Positions 8,982 to 18,838 of a DNA stretch of 64,000 nt are shown here, in pieces. The notes under the pieces are model-generated. The model was not told the origin of the DNA. It ran no database searches and saw nothing but the letters and a program-made list of their open reading frames with translations. Source of the stretch: Cognataquiflexum rubidum (lineage in GTDB: Bacteria > Bacteroidota > Bacteroidia > Cytophagales > Cyclobacteriaceae); the NCBI RefSeq assembly GCF_022538115.1, contig NZ_JAKZAL010000003.1:186001-250000 (forward strand). Direction: 5' to 3'. The first letter of the stretch is position 1. Every line of letters begins with the position of its first letter. Both the position numbers and the translations under genes were made by a program.

Positions 8982-11900
8982 ATGATGACAAGAAGATTCT
9001 TTTTTTCAGTGATGGCTGTTCTTTTTTCTACTTTGGCATTTGGCCAAAGTGGATGGATTGACTTTACCCGGACTTATTACAAAATCCCAACCTCTACGGA
9101 TGGAATTTACAGGTTGAATTTTACAACCCTTTCCTCCTCAGGGCTCAATCCCAATGTCATCGATCCGCGCAATATCCGCATCTTCCACCGAGGAGAAGAA
9201 GTGGCGATCTTTGTTCAGGGAGAGGCAGACGGCAAGTTTGATCCAAATGATTACATAGATTTTTATGGTAAAAGGAATGACGGGACCCTTGATTTCAAAT
9301 TTTACGATGATCCTTCTCATTTGGGAAATACGATGTATAACACCCACAATGACACAACAGCATTTTTTCTGACCCTATCTCCTGATTCCCGTGGCAAAAG
9401 GATGGCAAGAAGGGAAGAACCCACTGCTTCCATTCCTTTGCAGACCAATTACCAAACCATCAGACAGGTAGTCTATTTTGAAAATTATAACCTTGGACAA
9501 GTGTACAGTCCGGGAGTTTACCTGACTGATTTCGAAGAAGGAAGCGGATGGATGAGCGCTGCTATCACCAAAACCAACCCAAGAACGGTGGTTCTTGCTG
9601 ACCTTGGTGAAGTGCCCAATGCAGGAAATGTGCAGTTGGAACTCGGACTCACAGGAAGGTCACCGAGCCCCCATACCTCCATCATCAGTGTGGGACCCAA
9701 TTCCAGTAATTTAAGGCAGATTGCTTCTTACGACTATGAAAATTATCAGGCGATCCATCGGGTTGTCGGACTGTTGCCATCGGATTTTAGCTCCACAGGA
9801 GCCATCGCCATCAGAGTAACTTCCACCGGGACAGGGGCTACTGACAATGTATCCATTGCTTATCTCAGGCTGACCTATCCAAAGGTTTTGGCAGATGGGG
9901 ATTTTAGCAGAGAAATATTTATTTCCGGGGCTGAAAACAGCAGGATTCAAATAGGGAATGTGCTTTCAGATTATCTTGCTATGGAAGTGTCGGATCCCCT
10001 CAATCCCGTCATAGTTCCTGTAACCAAGACCGGAAACCAAGTTTCCTTTGTCTCCGGAACAACAGGAGTCCCAAGCAAGATTTTTGTGGAAAACCAACTG
10101 AACATCAATAGGATTGCGACCATGACACCGGTGAGGTTCCGAAATGTTCTTGGTCAAAAAGCGGACTATATCATTTTGTCCCACAAAACACTGAGGAGAC
10201 CTTCTTCCACCTATGCTGATCCGGTCAAGGCGCATGCTGCCCACAGGGCTTCGCCTCAAGGGGGTGGATATGATACATTGGTAGTAAATATTGATGAACT
10301 CTACGATCAGTTTACTTTTGGAGAAAAGACTCCTTTGGCGGTATATGAATTCCTGAAGGCCTATTATCCTATCCACAAGCCTGACTATCTGTTGCTGATA
10401 GGCCGGGCCATGGGGATTTTTTCTACGGCCAGAGCCAATGGGGTCAATTTTTTCTATCGACAAAACCCTTCTGTTTTCCAGTTTCAGGACCTTATTCCTC
10501 CGGCAGGGTATCCCTATGCGGACAACAATTATTCTATGGGACTAGATCCCGAAAACCCCAGTACTGCGGCAATTGTGATGGGAAGAATTCCTGCCCGGAA
10601 TCCCGAACAGGTGGCTGCTTATCTGGATAAGGTTAAGGAAAAGGATGCCCTTGGTGTATCAGAAGATTGGCAAAAAGAAGTGGTCCATCTCAGTGGTGGG
10701 GTATCTGCTTTTGAGCTAAACAGGTATTTCAATTTTCTGAATGGGTTCAAAAATATCATCGAAGGCCCCTACATGGGAGCGAATGTTACTACTTACCGCA
10801 AACGCTCCAATTCGACGATTGAACTGATTGATATTTCAAGTGATATCAACAGAGGCACCAGTTTGGTAACCTTCTTTGGACACGGGTCTCCTTCGCTGAT
10901 AGACATAGAAATCGGTTTTGCCTCAGATCCCACTATTGGATATAACAACAAGGGAAAATATCCCATGTTGCTCTTGAATGGCTGTGATGCCGGAAATGCC
11001 TTTGGAAATGCGTACACTTTTGGGGAAGATTGGGTGCTGACTCCGAATAAGGGTGCCACGAATTTTATGGCCCATGCAAATATCGGGGTGGATGTTTACC
11101 TCAGAAGGTACAGTGAGGCATTCTATATCAAAGCATTTTCTGATTCCACGACTATCTACCAACCTGTAGGAATGGTTAGGAGAGAGGCAGAGAAGTGGTT
11201 TTTTGACAGATACGGACAATCACCCGTCAACCGTTCCCATGCCGAGCAGTTAGTCATGTTGGGGGATCCGGCAGTGAGACTTTTTCCTGCCAACAAAGCA
11301 GATTATTCTGTTTTGGAGTCTGATGTGACTTTGGGAAGCTTCGAAGGGGAAACTTTCAATGCCCTTGCCGATTCCTTAGATTTCTCCTTTATCCTAAAAA
11401 ATATCGGAAGGGTAGATGTTGATTCCCTCGAATTCAAAATCTCCCGAAGATTGCCTGATGGAACAAATATCAATTTCCCATCAGTCAGGATTCCTGCAGT
11501 TTACAGAAAAGATACCATCCATTTTGCTGTTCCAAATACAGGTATCCAAGCCTTTGGGGACAATATTTTTACCTTGGAAATCAATCCGACCAGGGTGATT
11601 CCGGAGATGACATTTGGTAACAATGCCATCACTGTAACCAAATTTATCCCGCTTAGCGGAACCATTCACCTGATTCCGGAAAACTTTGGAATTGTCAATG
11701 AAGCAGAAATCAACCTCATTGCCCAGATTCCGGGAAAATCCGTGGAAGCCCGAAATCTGGTGATACAGCTAGATACGGCCGCCAACTTTTCCTCAGCCAT
11801 TAGGAGGGAAACCAGGATTACAACCTCTAATTTGGCCAATTGGGAATTGAACCTGTTCCAAAATGTGACCCAAAGAGACTCGGTGACATTCTATTGGAGG

Positions 11901-14012
11901 TCAAGATTTTTGGACCCAAGGGAAGGGGAAAGCCAAGAGTGGACTGAAGGGAGTTTTACCTTCATCTCCAATGGTCCTCAAGGTTGGGTACAAAGGAAGC
12001 TTGCCCAATTGGAAATCAATCAGCTCAACAACCTTGAAATAGAACCCGTCAAGCGCAAATGGAAATACAAAGACACCAAGTTGGATGTGGGTGTATTCAC
12101 ATTTGGAAACCAAACAGATAGCTTGACATTTAGAAATACCCAATTTTACCTGCAGGGTGTTCCATATATTATTGATAATGTAAACAATGCCAACTCAAGG
12201 CTTTGTCCTGACGGTTCTTTGGGTTTGGTGGCTTTTGAGCAGAGGTCTCTGACACCTTACTTGGTGATTCCTGTTCCGGGATTTGATATCCTGGATGGCA
12301 GGAGTTGCGGTAGGGTGCCACAAGTGATACAAAGTGTGCGCAATGTGTGGATTACCCAACCTGGGCAAAGAATGCTTCTAGACTATATCGATGGTCTCAA
12401 AGAAGGGGACTATGTGGTAATTTTCTCTGTGGGTAATGTTACTTATCAGCAATGGCCTGATGCCGTTTTTGAAAAAATGAAAGAAATCGGAGCCAATGAA
12501 GCTGTGCTCAGAAATCTTCAAAATGGCGATCCTTATATCCTATACGGAAGGAAAGGGATGAAACCGGGAGAAGCTGTGGAGATCGTTTCCCAACAGAACA
12601 TTGAATTGGAGACAAATCAGCAGATCATTGAATTCGATACCGAGTTGCAGGGCTACCTTTCTTCGGGAAGTATCGTGACACCAAGGATTGGGCCTTCGTC
12701 GGAATGGAAGAGATTTTTCAACAGTGTCAATGGAAGAGATTGGTTCAATGAGGAACTGGCGTATTTTGATGTGATCGGTGTTGGACCGACAGGCGATGAA
12801 CAGGTACTTTTCAACGAAGTGCAAGACGGACAAATAGACCTTTCCAGTGTCAATGCAGACCTTTTTCCATACCTGAGGCTGAGGTATGCCATGCAAGATT
12901 CCCTTTCGACAGCCCCGGCATACCTTGACAAATGGCAGGTAAATTATACCGGAGTCCCTGAAGGAGTATTGATATTCAATGGCAAAGAAGAGAAATTGAA
13001 CCTTCAGGAAGGACAGGTTGCTACCCTCAATTTTGAATTTGTGAATATTTCCCAATTGGATTTTCAGGATTCCTTGGTCGTGCAATGGGAATTCAACAAC
13101 ACCACAACCAAGAAAATAGAGAAGTTTTCCAAAAAGATTCCTGCTGTCAAATCGGGAGAAAAGTTCGGATTCAACATTGAGTTTAATTCTACCGGCAATG
13201 GAGGCGAAGTCCAGGTGGAGGTTTTTGCAAATCCAAGAATTATCCTCGAGCAGACATACAGAAACAACATCATCGATCTTGGGACCTACTTTGTAGTGGC
13301 ACCGGATCAAAACAATGCCATTTTGGACGTTAATTTTGATGGGGTATATATCCTCGATGGGGATATCGTTTCGCCGACTGTCATGATTACTTCTATTCTC
13401 AAAAATGACAAGTCCCTTATCCTCAAAAAGGACACCTTGGGACTTGAGATATATCTCAAAAAGCCTTGTGCGGATTGTCAGTATGAAAGAATTAATTTTT
13501 CTTCTCCTTTGGTCACCTGGACCGAAGCAACTGAGAATAGTAGTTTCAAAGTGGAATTCCGTCCCGGACCATTGGAAGATGGCATTTATACCCTGAGGGT
13601 AGTGACCGAGGACCTAGGTGTCGACAAACCTTACGAGATCAACTTTGAGGTTATCAATGAATCCACCATCACCAACTTCTATCCTTACCCCAATCCATTC
13701 AGCACCAGCACCAGATTTGTCTTTACAGTGACAGGTTCTGAAGTGCCTGATCAGATCAAAATCCAGATCATGACAGTGACCGGAAGGGTAGTACGTGAAA
13801 TCCTTCAGGATGAAATCGGTCCCATCAGGATTGGTAACAACATCACAGAGTTTGCTTGGGATGGCAGGGATGAGTTTGGCGACCAATTGGCCAATGGCGT
13901 TTACATCTATCGGGTTCTGGTCCGCAAAGACGGACAATTTGTAGAACTCAGAGGTACGGCAGGAGACAAAGCCTTCAAACAAGGTTATGGAAAAATGTAC
14001 TTGTTGAGATAA
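8982..14012 (+). CDS. Very large C25 peptidase, PorU-like type IX sortase
   Basis: A 1676-residue protein with a signal sequence ending near TLAFGQ. The gingipain-type C25 domain covers roughly residues 390-770 and has the catalytic pair His634 (in FFGHGSP) and Cys668 (in LLNGCDAG), spaced as in gingipains and PorU. About 800 residues of beta-rich repeats follow, and the last 110 residues (PYPNPFSTSTRF... WDGRDEFGDQLANGVYIYRV) are a FlgD/type IX C-terminal domain. PorU removes cargo signals and attaches them to lipid at the cell surface. Typical PorU is about 1100-1300 residues, so this is the long form. It may be a sortase paralogue or a secreted protease; both active-site residues are intact. 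Confidence 0.85.
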   Translation: MMTRRFFFSVMAVLFSTLAFGQSGWIDFTRTYYKIPTSTDGIYRLNFTTLSSSGLNPNVIDPRNIRIFHRGEEVAIFVQGEADGKFDPNDYIDFYGKRNDGTLDFKFYDDPSHLGNTMYNTHNDTTAFFLTLSPDSRGKRMARREEPTASIPLQTNYQTIRQVVYFENYNLGQVYSPGVYLTDFEEGSGWMSAAITKTNPRTVVLADLGEVPNAGNVQLELGLTGRSPSPHTSIISVGPNSSNLRQIASYDYENYQAIHRVVGLLPSDFSSTGAIAIRVTSTGTGATDNVSIAYLRLTYPKVLADGDFSREIFISGAENSRIQIGNVLSDYLAMEVSDPLNPVIVPVTKTGNQVSFVSGTTGVPSKIFVENQLNINRIATMTPVRFRNVLGQKADYIILSHKTLRRPSSTYADPVKAHAAHRASPQGGGYDTLVVNIDELYDQFTFGEKTPLAVYEFLKAYYPIHKPDYLLLIGRAMGIFSTARANGVNFFYRQNPSVFQFQDLIPPAGYPYADNNYSMGLDPENPSTAAIVMGRIPARNPEQVAAYLDKVKEKDALGVSEDWQKEVVHLSGGVSAFELNRYFNFLNGFKNIIEGPYMGANVTTYRKRSNSTIELIDISSDINRGTSLVTFFGHGSPSLIDIEIGFASDPTIGYNNKGKYPMLLLNGCDAGNAFGNAYTFGEDWVLTPNKGATNFMAHANIGVDVYLRRYSEAFYIKAFSDSTTIYQPVGMVRREAEKWFFDRYGQSPVNRSHAEQLVMLGDPAVRLFPANKADYSVLESDVTLGSFEGETFNALADSLDFSFILKNIGRVDVDSLEFKISRRLPDGTNINFPSVRIPAVYRKDTIHFAVPNTGIQAFGDNIFTLEINPTRVIPEMTFGNNAITVTKFIPLSGTIHLIPENFGIVNEAEINLIAQIPGKSVEARNLVIQLDTAANFSSAIRRETRITTSNLANWELNLFQNVTQRDSVTFYWRSRFLDPREGESQEWTEGSFTFISNGPQGWVQRKLAQLEINQLNNLEIEPVKRKWKYKDTKLDVGVFTFGNQTDSLTFRNTQFYLQGVPYIIDNVNNANSRLCPDGSLGLVAFEQRSLTPYLVIPVPGFDILDGRSCGRVPQVIQSVRNVWITQPGQRMLLDYIDGLKEGDYVVIFSVGNVTYQQWPDAVFEKMKEIGANEAVLRNLQNGDPYILYGRKGMKPGEAVEIVSQQNIELETNQQIIEFDTELQGYLSSGSIVTPRIGPSSEWKRFFNSVNGRDWFNEELAYFDVIGVGPTGDEQVLFNEVQDGQIDLSSVNADLFPYLRLRYAMQDSLSTAPAYLDKWQVNYTGVPEGVLIFNGKEEKLNLQEGQVATLNFEFVNISQLDFQDSLVVQWEFNNTTTKKIEKFSKKIPAVKSGEKFGFNIEFNSTGNGGEVQVEVFANPRIILEQTYRNNIIDLGTYFVVAPDQNNAILDVNFDGVYILDGDIVSPTVMITSILKNDKSLILKKDTLGLEIYLKKPCADCQYERINFSSPLVTWTEATENSSFKVEFRPGPLEDGIYTLRVVTEDLGVDKPYEINFEVINESTITNFYPYPNPFSTSTRFVFTVTGSEVPDQIKIQIMTVTGRVVREILQDEIGPIRIGNNITEFAWDGRDEFGDQLANGVYIYRVLVRKDGQFVELRGTAGDKAFKQGYGKMYLLR

Positions 14013-14133
14013 GGATTTGGTGAAATGATTTTTCGATAATCACAGAACCATAGCAGGTTTTAAAAAGGCTAATAGTCTAAATAAAGGTGTGCCGTTTACT
14101 TGGTTTTTCCGGGGTTACCCAAAGCATTCAAAA

Positions 14134-14171
14134 CAAAGAAGCCTGTTTCTCACCAGAAACAGGCTTCTTTG
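14134..14171. terminator. Bidirectional hairpin terminator
   Basis: A perfect 17-bp stem (14134-14150 with 14155-14171) closes on the 4-base loop CACC. The arms begin CAAAGAAGCC and end GGCTTCTTTG, with A/T-rich flanks. It lies between the converging porU-like and DUF6515 genes and can serve both strands. Confidence 0.85.
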
Positions 14172-14190
14172 TTACTATCTAAATTGAATC

Positions 14191-15456
14191 TTACTCTTCT
14201 TCCTCTGCATATTCAATGTATACAATCTCATACATGTTTTTGCCATTAACCTGTACCGGTTGGAAATAGGTTTCCCCATATCTCACAAGGGTTCTTTCTC
14301 CTACTTTAACTTCCTCCCCGCCTTCGGAGAGATTTTCTACTAATGCTCCTGCTGTTGGTGGCACGACAACATATCCCTTGGCGGTTTTTTCGTAGAATGC
14401 TCCGCCCCAATAATAGTTGATTTCATTGTCTTCCAATTTGACTATTTCGTAATTGTCCGGTATAGAGCTTACTTCGGCACCAATCGGTGCGGGAACGACC
14501 ACCCATCCTTCATCGTCTTTTTGGTAGAATACCCCATCTGCATATTGGAATTCATTGACGACATTCGTCACGTTGGTCACGTTGGTGATATTGGTTTCAT
14601 TGACAACGTTCACCACCTGAGCCTGAGGCGGAGGCATCGGCATCCAAAAACCCCAAGGATGCCACATTGGACCCCAAAAGAAAGGTCTGAATGCGAAAAA
14701 GAAAAATGGATGGAATGCAAAAACCGACATACGGCCAAACATAAACGGAGGCCTCATCATCATGGGAGACATCACATTTACCCTTACCACTGTATTTCTT
14801 TGGGCATTGATATTGATATTGTTGTTGTTCCCGATATTGATGTTATTGTTACCTCCCCCAGGTCTGTTTCCACCACCAGGTCCGTTTCCACCGCCGGGTC
14901 TGTTGTTATTGCCTACGCCGGGATTTCTTCCGCCATCCGCACCTGGCCTAGCGCCTGAGGCACTTCCTGTTCTATCACCTTCTCTATTTCCGGCTCTATT
15001 TCCTGAAGCGCTTGCTTGACTATTTGCGCCGGCACCCTGATCTCTGGATTGGCGTGTAGAATTGATAGAGCGATCACTTGTAGCCTGATTGGTATTGACT
15101 TTTCTATCAGATCCTCTCTGTGCGCCACCATTAATGGATCCTTGAGAAGGTGTGCCAGTAGAAGGTCGAGCTGAAGGTTGTGAGGCTCGGTTTGAAGGAG
15201 CTGTAGCCTGCTGTCTTGAAGGACTACTACCGGTATTGGATCTAGAAGGACTACTTGTACTTGGTCTTGAAGCAGCGCCACCACCACTTGGTCTGGAAGC
15301 TCCACCACTACTCGGCCTTGCAGCCGCACCACCACCTGAGCGGCCACCACCACCATGGCTCATTCTCTGAGCCAAAAGGCCATCTGGATTAACAGTCAGG
15401 AATAGCATCAACATTGCTATACCTGCCAATTTTGCATATTTATTGATCATAATCAT
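14191..15456 (-). CDS. DUF6515 family exported protein, low-complexity N-terminal half
   Basis: About 421 residues from the ATG at 15456; the longer frame would need a TTG at 15471 inside the upstream gene. A signal sequence ends near LLAQ. Residues to about 200 are almost only Ser, Gly, Arg, Pro, Ala, Asn and Thr, then come Asn/Gly repeats (GNNNNININ), an aromatic FFFFAFRPFFWGP patch, and two copies of a compact module (FQYADGVFYQKDDEGWVVVP and a YYWGGAFYEKTAKGYVVVP copy), which are characteristic of DUF6515. Function is unknown. It overlaps or abuts the DUF2092 gene upstream, so the two are likely co-expressed envelope proteins. Confidence 0.75.
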   Translation of the reverse strand: MIMINKYAKLAGIAMLMLFLTVNPDGLLAQRMSHGGGGRSGGGAAARPSSGGASRPSGGGAASRPSTSSPSRSNTGSSPSRQQATAPSNRASQPSARPSTGTPSQGSINGGAQRGSDRKVNTNQATSDRSINSTRQSRDQGAGANSQASASGNRAGNREGDRTGSASGARPGADGGRNPGVGNNNRPGGGNGPGGGNRPGGGNNNINIGNNNNININAQRNTVVRVNVMSPMMMRPPFMFGRMSVFAFHPFFFFAFRPFFWGPMWHPWGFWMPMPPPQAQVVNVVNETNITNVTNVTNVVNEFQYADGVFYQKDDEGWVVVPAPIGAEVSSIPDNYEIVKLEDNEINYYWGGAFYEKTAKGYVVVPPTAGALVENLSEGGEEVKVGERTLVRYGETYFQPVQVNGKNMYEIVYIEYAEEEE

Positions 15457-15467
15457 GAGCTTTAATT

Positions 15468-16205
15468 TCAATAGGTTGATGATTTGGAAACGATATTTAA
15501 GCGTCTTGCATTTTCTGGAGCCACAAAATCAAAGATAGCTTCCGGTAATTCCGGGTTTAACTTCCAATTGGAAAATATACCTTCGAATTGCAGGGTCTCT
15601 CCGTTTTTTTTCTCATGGATGACATATCGCGCAGGAAGGGCAAATGTGTCGTTGTGTATCCAAATCTGAATGTGTTTGTCCGCTCCTTTTGCAATTATAT
15701 GGTGGTAATCTTTTCCATCAAAATGTACCAAACCCATGTAATAGATGCTTTCGCTATACTCCATCAAATCATCCGTAAAGGAAGGGTAGAAGAAATCCCC
15801 TGCAGGAAAATCTATACCATAATCCTTATTGACCATATCCATGGTCTCGACAATATTATCCGGTGTTTCGATAAATCCATAAGTATTGCCGGTAAATGAA
15901 TAAATCATTAACATGTCGGTATTGTACCAATATCCCACTTCTTCTTTTGGTCCTTTGGTATGGACATGCATTTTGTCGGGTCCCACGATATGTACATCAT
16001 GGACGAAATGTTGCCGGATCAACCCTTTATTGAGGTCAGGAGCATCTACTCCTGTTCTCAGCTGAAAACTACATGAACCGAGGTCTCCGATGACCTCACT
16101 CATTCGGTCCAAAAGAACCACCGCTCTTGCATCCATGGTACTGTCCTGTGCCTTTGCACTGAATACCAAGAAAAATGCAACCATAAAATATCCTATTTTT
16201 TGCAT
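15468..16205 (-). CDS. DUF2092 domain exported protein
   Basis: A 245-residue protein with a clean signal sequence (cleavage near SAKAQ). The mature part looks like the DUF2092 family, a LolA-like periplasmic beta fold: HVHTKGPKEEVGYWYNTDMLMIYSF followed by IETPDNIVETMDMVNKDYGIDFPAGDFFYP. Family members often neighbour DUF6515-like proteins, as here. By fold it could bind a lipid or hydrophobic ligand, but the function is not known. The gene leads a two-gene minus-strand operon with the DUF6515 gene; the 168-base gap upstream should hold the promoter, where I could not pick out a convincing -7 box. Confidence 0.75.
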   Translation of the reverse strand: MQKIGYFMVAFFLVFSAKAQDSTMDARAVVLLDRMSEVIGDLGSCSFQLRTGVDAPDLNKGLIRQHFVHDVHIVGPDKMHVHTKGPKEEVGYWYNTDMLMIYSFTGNTYGFIETPDNIVETMDMVNKDYGIDFPAGDFFYPSFTDDLMEYSESIYYMGLVHFDGKDYHHIIAKGADKHIQIWIHNDTFALPARYVIHEKKNGETLQFEGIFSNWKLNPELPEAIFDFVAPENARRLNIVSKSSTY

Positions 16206-16373
16206 AGACTTTTGGTAATTGATAAATGGATAATCTTGTATTGAATCTTGAAATAAATTTAAAAACTATCGGGACAAACAGCTATGGTTTGCAAAAAGAA
16301 ATCAGGTTTTGTGACCTAAGGAATTTTTTATGTTCTTCATTTTTCAGGTGAAAATGGGTGGTAACAAGGCGTT

Positions 16374-17075
16374 TTATTTTCTACTGAAAAACCGCCAAAT
16401 TCCCCATAAACTCAGTAACAAAAGAAAAATGAAAATCCAGGCTTTTCCTGAAATCCCTTCCTGATTGATTGCACTATAGATATCTGTACCAAGAGTTCCG
16501 GCAGAAAAGGTAATAATTGTTCTTGGCAACATTCCGATACTGCCAAAAAGTACGAGTTTTTTCCAGCCGACATGCAGCAATGAAAAAAGAAGGTTAGAAA
16601 CTGCAAATGGTAGGATGGGACTCAATCTTCCAAAAAAAATCAATTCTCCCATCCGGTTTCTTTTCATTTCGATCAGGTTTTTTGCTTTGGGGTACCTGTC
16701 CAAAATCAGATCTAGACTTTCTCCACCGAGTTTTTTGCCCCATGCATAACCCAACACAGAAGCAAAATTATAGGCTAAAAACAGATACAAAAAAGCTTCC
16801 CAACCAAATAAAAACCCCGAAAGGACTGCGACCAGCGTGGTGGGCATCAGGGCTAAACCCATCAATAAGGTAACAAAAAGCAGGTATGTAGCGGCAGCCA
16901 TGACAGAGGAAAAATCCCAATTTTGGAGATTCTCGGAATAATGGATCAAAACCGGAATTCCCAAAAGACTGCCTAGGGATGGCACCACTGCAACCCAAAC
17001 AAGTGCCAAAGCAACGACCGGATTTATCCTGTAGGCGGATTGGAATTCCTTGAATATACCTTGCTTTTTTTCCAT
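16374..17075 (-). CDS. TVP38/TMEM64 family (DedA-like) membrane protein
   Basis: The ATG at 17075 gives 233 residues; a longer reading from a TTG at 17096 adds nothing recognisable. There are five or six hydrophobic segments, with FGWEAFLYLFLAYNFASVLGYAWGKKLGG and the family stretch GELIFFGRLSPILPFAVSNLLFSLLHVGWKKLVLFGSIGMLPRT, typical of the SNARE-associated/TVP38 group. Relatives are linked to phospholipid scrambling or undecaprenyl phosphate transport, but the role of this subgroup is open. It is divergent from the PLP enzyme gene that starts 71 bases away. Confidence 0.85.
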   Translation of the reverse strand: MEKKQGIFKEFQSAYRINPVVALALVWVAVVPSLGSLLGIPVLIHYSENLQNWDFSSVMAAATYLLFVTLLMGLALMPTTLVAVLSGFLFGWEAFLYLFLAYNFASVLGYAWGKKLGGESLDLILDRYPKAKNLIEMKRNRMGELIFFGRLSPILPFAVSNLLFSLLHVGWKKLVLFGSIGMLPRTIITFSAGTLGTDIYSAINQEGISGKAWIFIFLLLLSLWGIWRFFSRK

Positions 17076-17146
17076 CTTTGGGCCACTGAAGCGCAAAGGA
17101 AATCAAAACTTCGGAATTAAACCCAAAGAAATTAGATAGCAGAAAT

Positions 17147-18292
17147 ATGAAATTTGGAACAAAAGCAATCCATGCCGGTGTAGAACCGGATCCATCCACA
17201 GGGGCAATCATGACCCCGATTTTTCAAACTTCGACATATGTCCAAAAATCCCCCGGAGTGCACAAAGGGTATGAATATGCAAGAACCCAAAACCCTACCC
17301 GGGATGCACTGCAAAAAAACCTTGCTGCCCTCGAAAACGGAAAGCACGGTTTGTGCTTTTCATCAGGCCTGGGAGCCATCGATGCAGTGGTCAAATTGCT
17401 CAATCCCGGTGACGAAGTCATCAGTACCAATGACCTCTACGGCGGAACCTACAGGATTTTTACCAAGGTTTTTGAGCGCTATGGGATCAAATTTCATTTT
17501 ATCTCAATGGAAAATCCCGTGTCGATTGAATCCTATATCAACAAAAACACCAAGATGATCTGGGCTGAGACTCCCACCAATCCGATGATGAACATCATTG
17601 ATGTGGAGGAAATCGGAAAGATTGCCAAGAAGCACAAGATATTATTTGCGGTCGATAACACTTTTGCGACCCCGTTTCTCCAAAACCCTTTGGATATGGG
17701 GGCAGATATTGTCATGCATTCCGTCACCAAATACCTTGCAGGTCATTCTGATACCGTGATGGGCGCGTTGATAGTCAATGACGATGAACTTGCCAAGCAA
17801 TTGGCTTTCCTCCAAAATGCCTGCGGAGCGACACCCGGACCTCAGGATTGCTTTTTGGTATTAAGAGGAATCAAAACACTCCATATCCGCATGGAAAGAC
17901 ATTGCCAAAATGGTGCAGCAATTGCCCATTTTCTGAAATCCCATCCTAAAGTGGACAAAGTATATTGGCCGGGATTTGAGACCCATCCAAACCATGCCGT
18001 GGCCAAAAAACAGATGCGGGACTTTGGGGGAATGATTTCTTTTGTCATCAAAGGCAACAAATTGGAAGATGCCATCAAGGTTTTGGAAAACATGCATTAT
18101 TTCTCCCTTGCGGAATCTCTCGGTGGAGTTGAATCCCTTTGTGGACATCCCGCTACCATGACACACGCAAGCATTCCAAAAGCAGAAAGAGAAAAAGTGG
18201 GTTTGGTAGATTCGTTGATCAGACTCAGTGTTGGGATAGAAGATGTCGAAGACCTGAAAGAGGACCTAGCGCAGGCATTGGAACTGGTGTAG
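17147..18292 (+). CDS. Cys/Met-metabolism PLP enzyme (cystathionine gamma-synthase/lyase type)
   Basis: A 381-residue fold-type-I PLP enzyme of the Cys/Met metabolism family. The PLP lysine is K195 in HSVTKYLAGHSD; other signatures are YEYARTQNPTRDALQ, CFSSGLGAIDAV, DNTFATPFLQNP and the C-terminal SLGGVESLCGHPATMTHASIP. These define cystathionine gamma-synthase, gamma-lyase or O-acetylhomoserine sulfhydrylase, which cannot be separated safely by reading. It would work in cytoplasmic methionine/cysteine transsulfuration. The gene is monocistronic: a strong terminator follows. Confidence 0.88.
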   Translation: MKFGTKAIHAGVEPDPSTGAIMTPIFQTSTYVQKSPGVHKGYEYARTQNPTRDALQKNLAALENGKHGLCFSSGLGAIDAVVKLLNPGDEVISTNDLYGGTYRIFTKVFERYGIKFHFISMENPVSIESYINKNTKMIWAETPTNPMMNIIDVEEIGKIAKKHKILFAVDNTFATPFLQNPLDMGADIVMHSVTKYLAGHSDTVMGALIVNDDELAKQLAFLQNACGATPGPQDCFLVLRGIKTLHIRMERHCQNGAAIAHFLKSHPKVDKVYWPGFETHPNHAVAKKQMRDFGGMISFVIKGNKLEDAIKVLENMHYFSLAESLGGVESLCGHPATMTHASIPKAEREKVGLVDSLIRLSVGIEDVEDLKEDLAQALELV

Positions 18293-18349
18293 GTTTGGTA
18301 GGTATTCAGGAATGAATGCCCGTGTTTTAAAAAATACAGCATACTTGGG

Positions 18350-18388
18350 GAAACATGGAAAAATAGAAATTCCATGTTTCTTTTTTTT
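18350..18388 (+). terminator. Rho-independent terminator after the PLP enzyme gene
   Basis: Perfect 11-bp stem GAAACATGGAA (18350-18360) with TTCCATGTTTC (18370-18380), followed directly by eight T bases. The position, 58 bases after the stop, and the T-run fit the upstream plus-strand gene. Confidence 0.88.
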
Positions 18389-18424
18389 GACGGAGCAAAG
18401 GAATTTGGGAAAGTGATTTTTGGC

Positions 18425-18838
18425 TTAAAGCAGCTCGGAAAATTCGTGAGGAGAAATGATCGGAAGAATGGGGGTTGATTTCTTCAAAAAACCTTTGTCA
18501 GAGGTTACAATTACACTTATGTCATTTTCAAGTGCGGTGAAATATTGGAGGGCATCTTCTAAATCTCCAAAGTCTGATTTTATGGCTTTAATTAAAGTAT
18601 TCTTGTTGGCCTCCAATAACTCAAAATTCAAAATTATCATTTCCAGAATGGCCTTGGTGGCTTCCAAGCCTTTACTTTTTTCTAAAAAATAAATACAGAT
18701 TTGGATGGAGGATATACTTACAAATCCAATAATTTTTCTTTGATCAATTGACTCAAATAATTCTGTAATCCCTGTGGTTCCTCTCTCTAGAAAGAAGTCC
18801 AAGAGGACATTTGAATCAAAATATACCCGATGCTTCAT
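18425..18838 (-). CDS. PIN-domain toxin (VapC-like)
   Basis: A 137-residue PIN protein: the N-terminal VYFDSNVLLDFFLERG supplies the first acidic residue, the middle has SDFGDLEDALQYFTAL with the ExxDxx-type acidic pair, and TSDKGFLKKS gives the last acidic position. PIN toxins cut RNA with Mg2+ bound by these acids. The antitoxin gene ends immediately before its ATG (TAA directly followed by ATG), the tight coupling typical for toxin-antitoxin pairs. The match is to the PIN_3 type rather than classical VapC. Toxicity is inferred from family only. Confidence 0.82.
   Translation of the reverse strand: MKHRVYFDSNVLLDFFLERGTTGITELFESIDQRKIIGFVSISSIQICIYFLEKSKGLEATKAILEMIILNFELLEANKNTLIKAIKSDFGDLEDALQYFTALENDISVIVTSDKGFLKKSTPILPIISPHEFSELL

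Noticed and set aside
12540-13310. 256-codon minus-strand reading frame inside the C25 gene
   Set aside because: Antisense shadow of a clear, domain-bearing gene; no family features.
14521-14958. Plus-strand frames over the low-complexity part of the DUF6515 gene
   Set aside because: Caused by skewed codons of the low-complexity region; no independent evidence.
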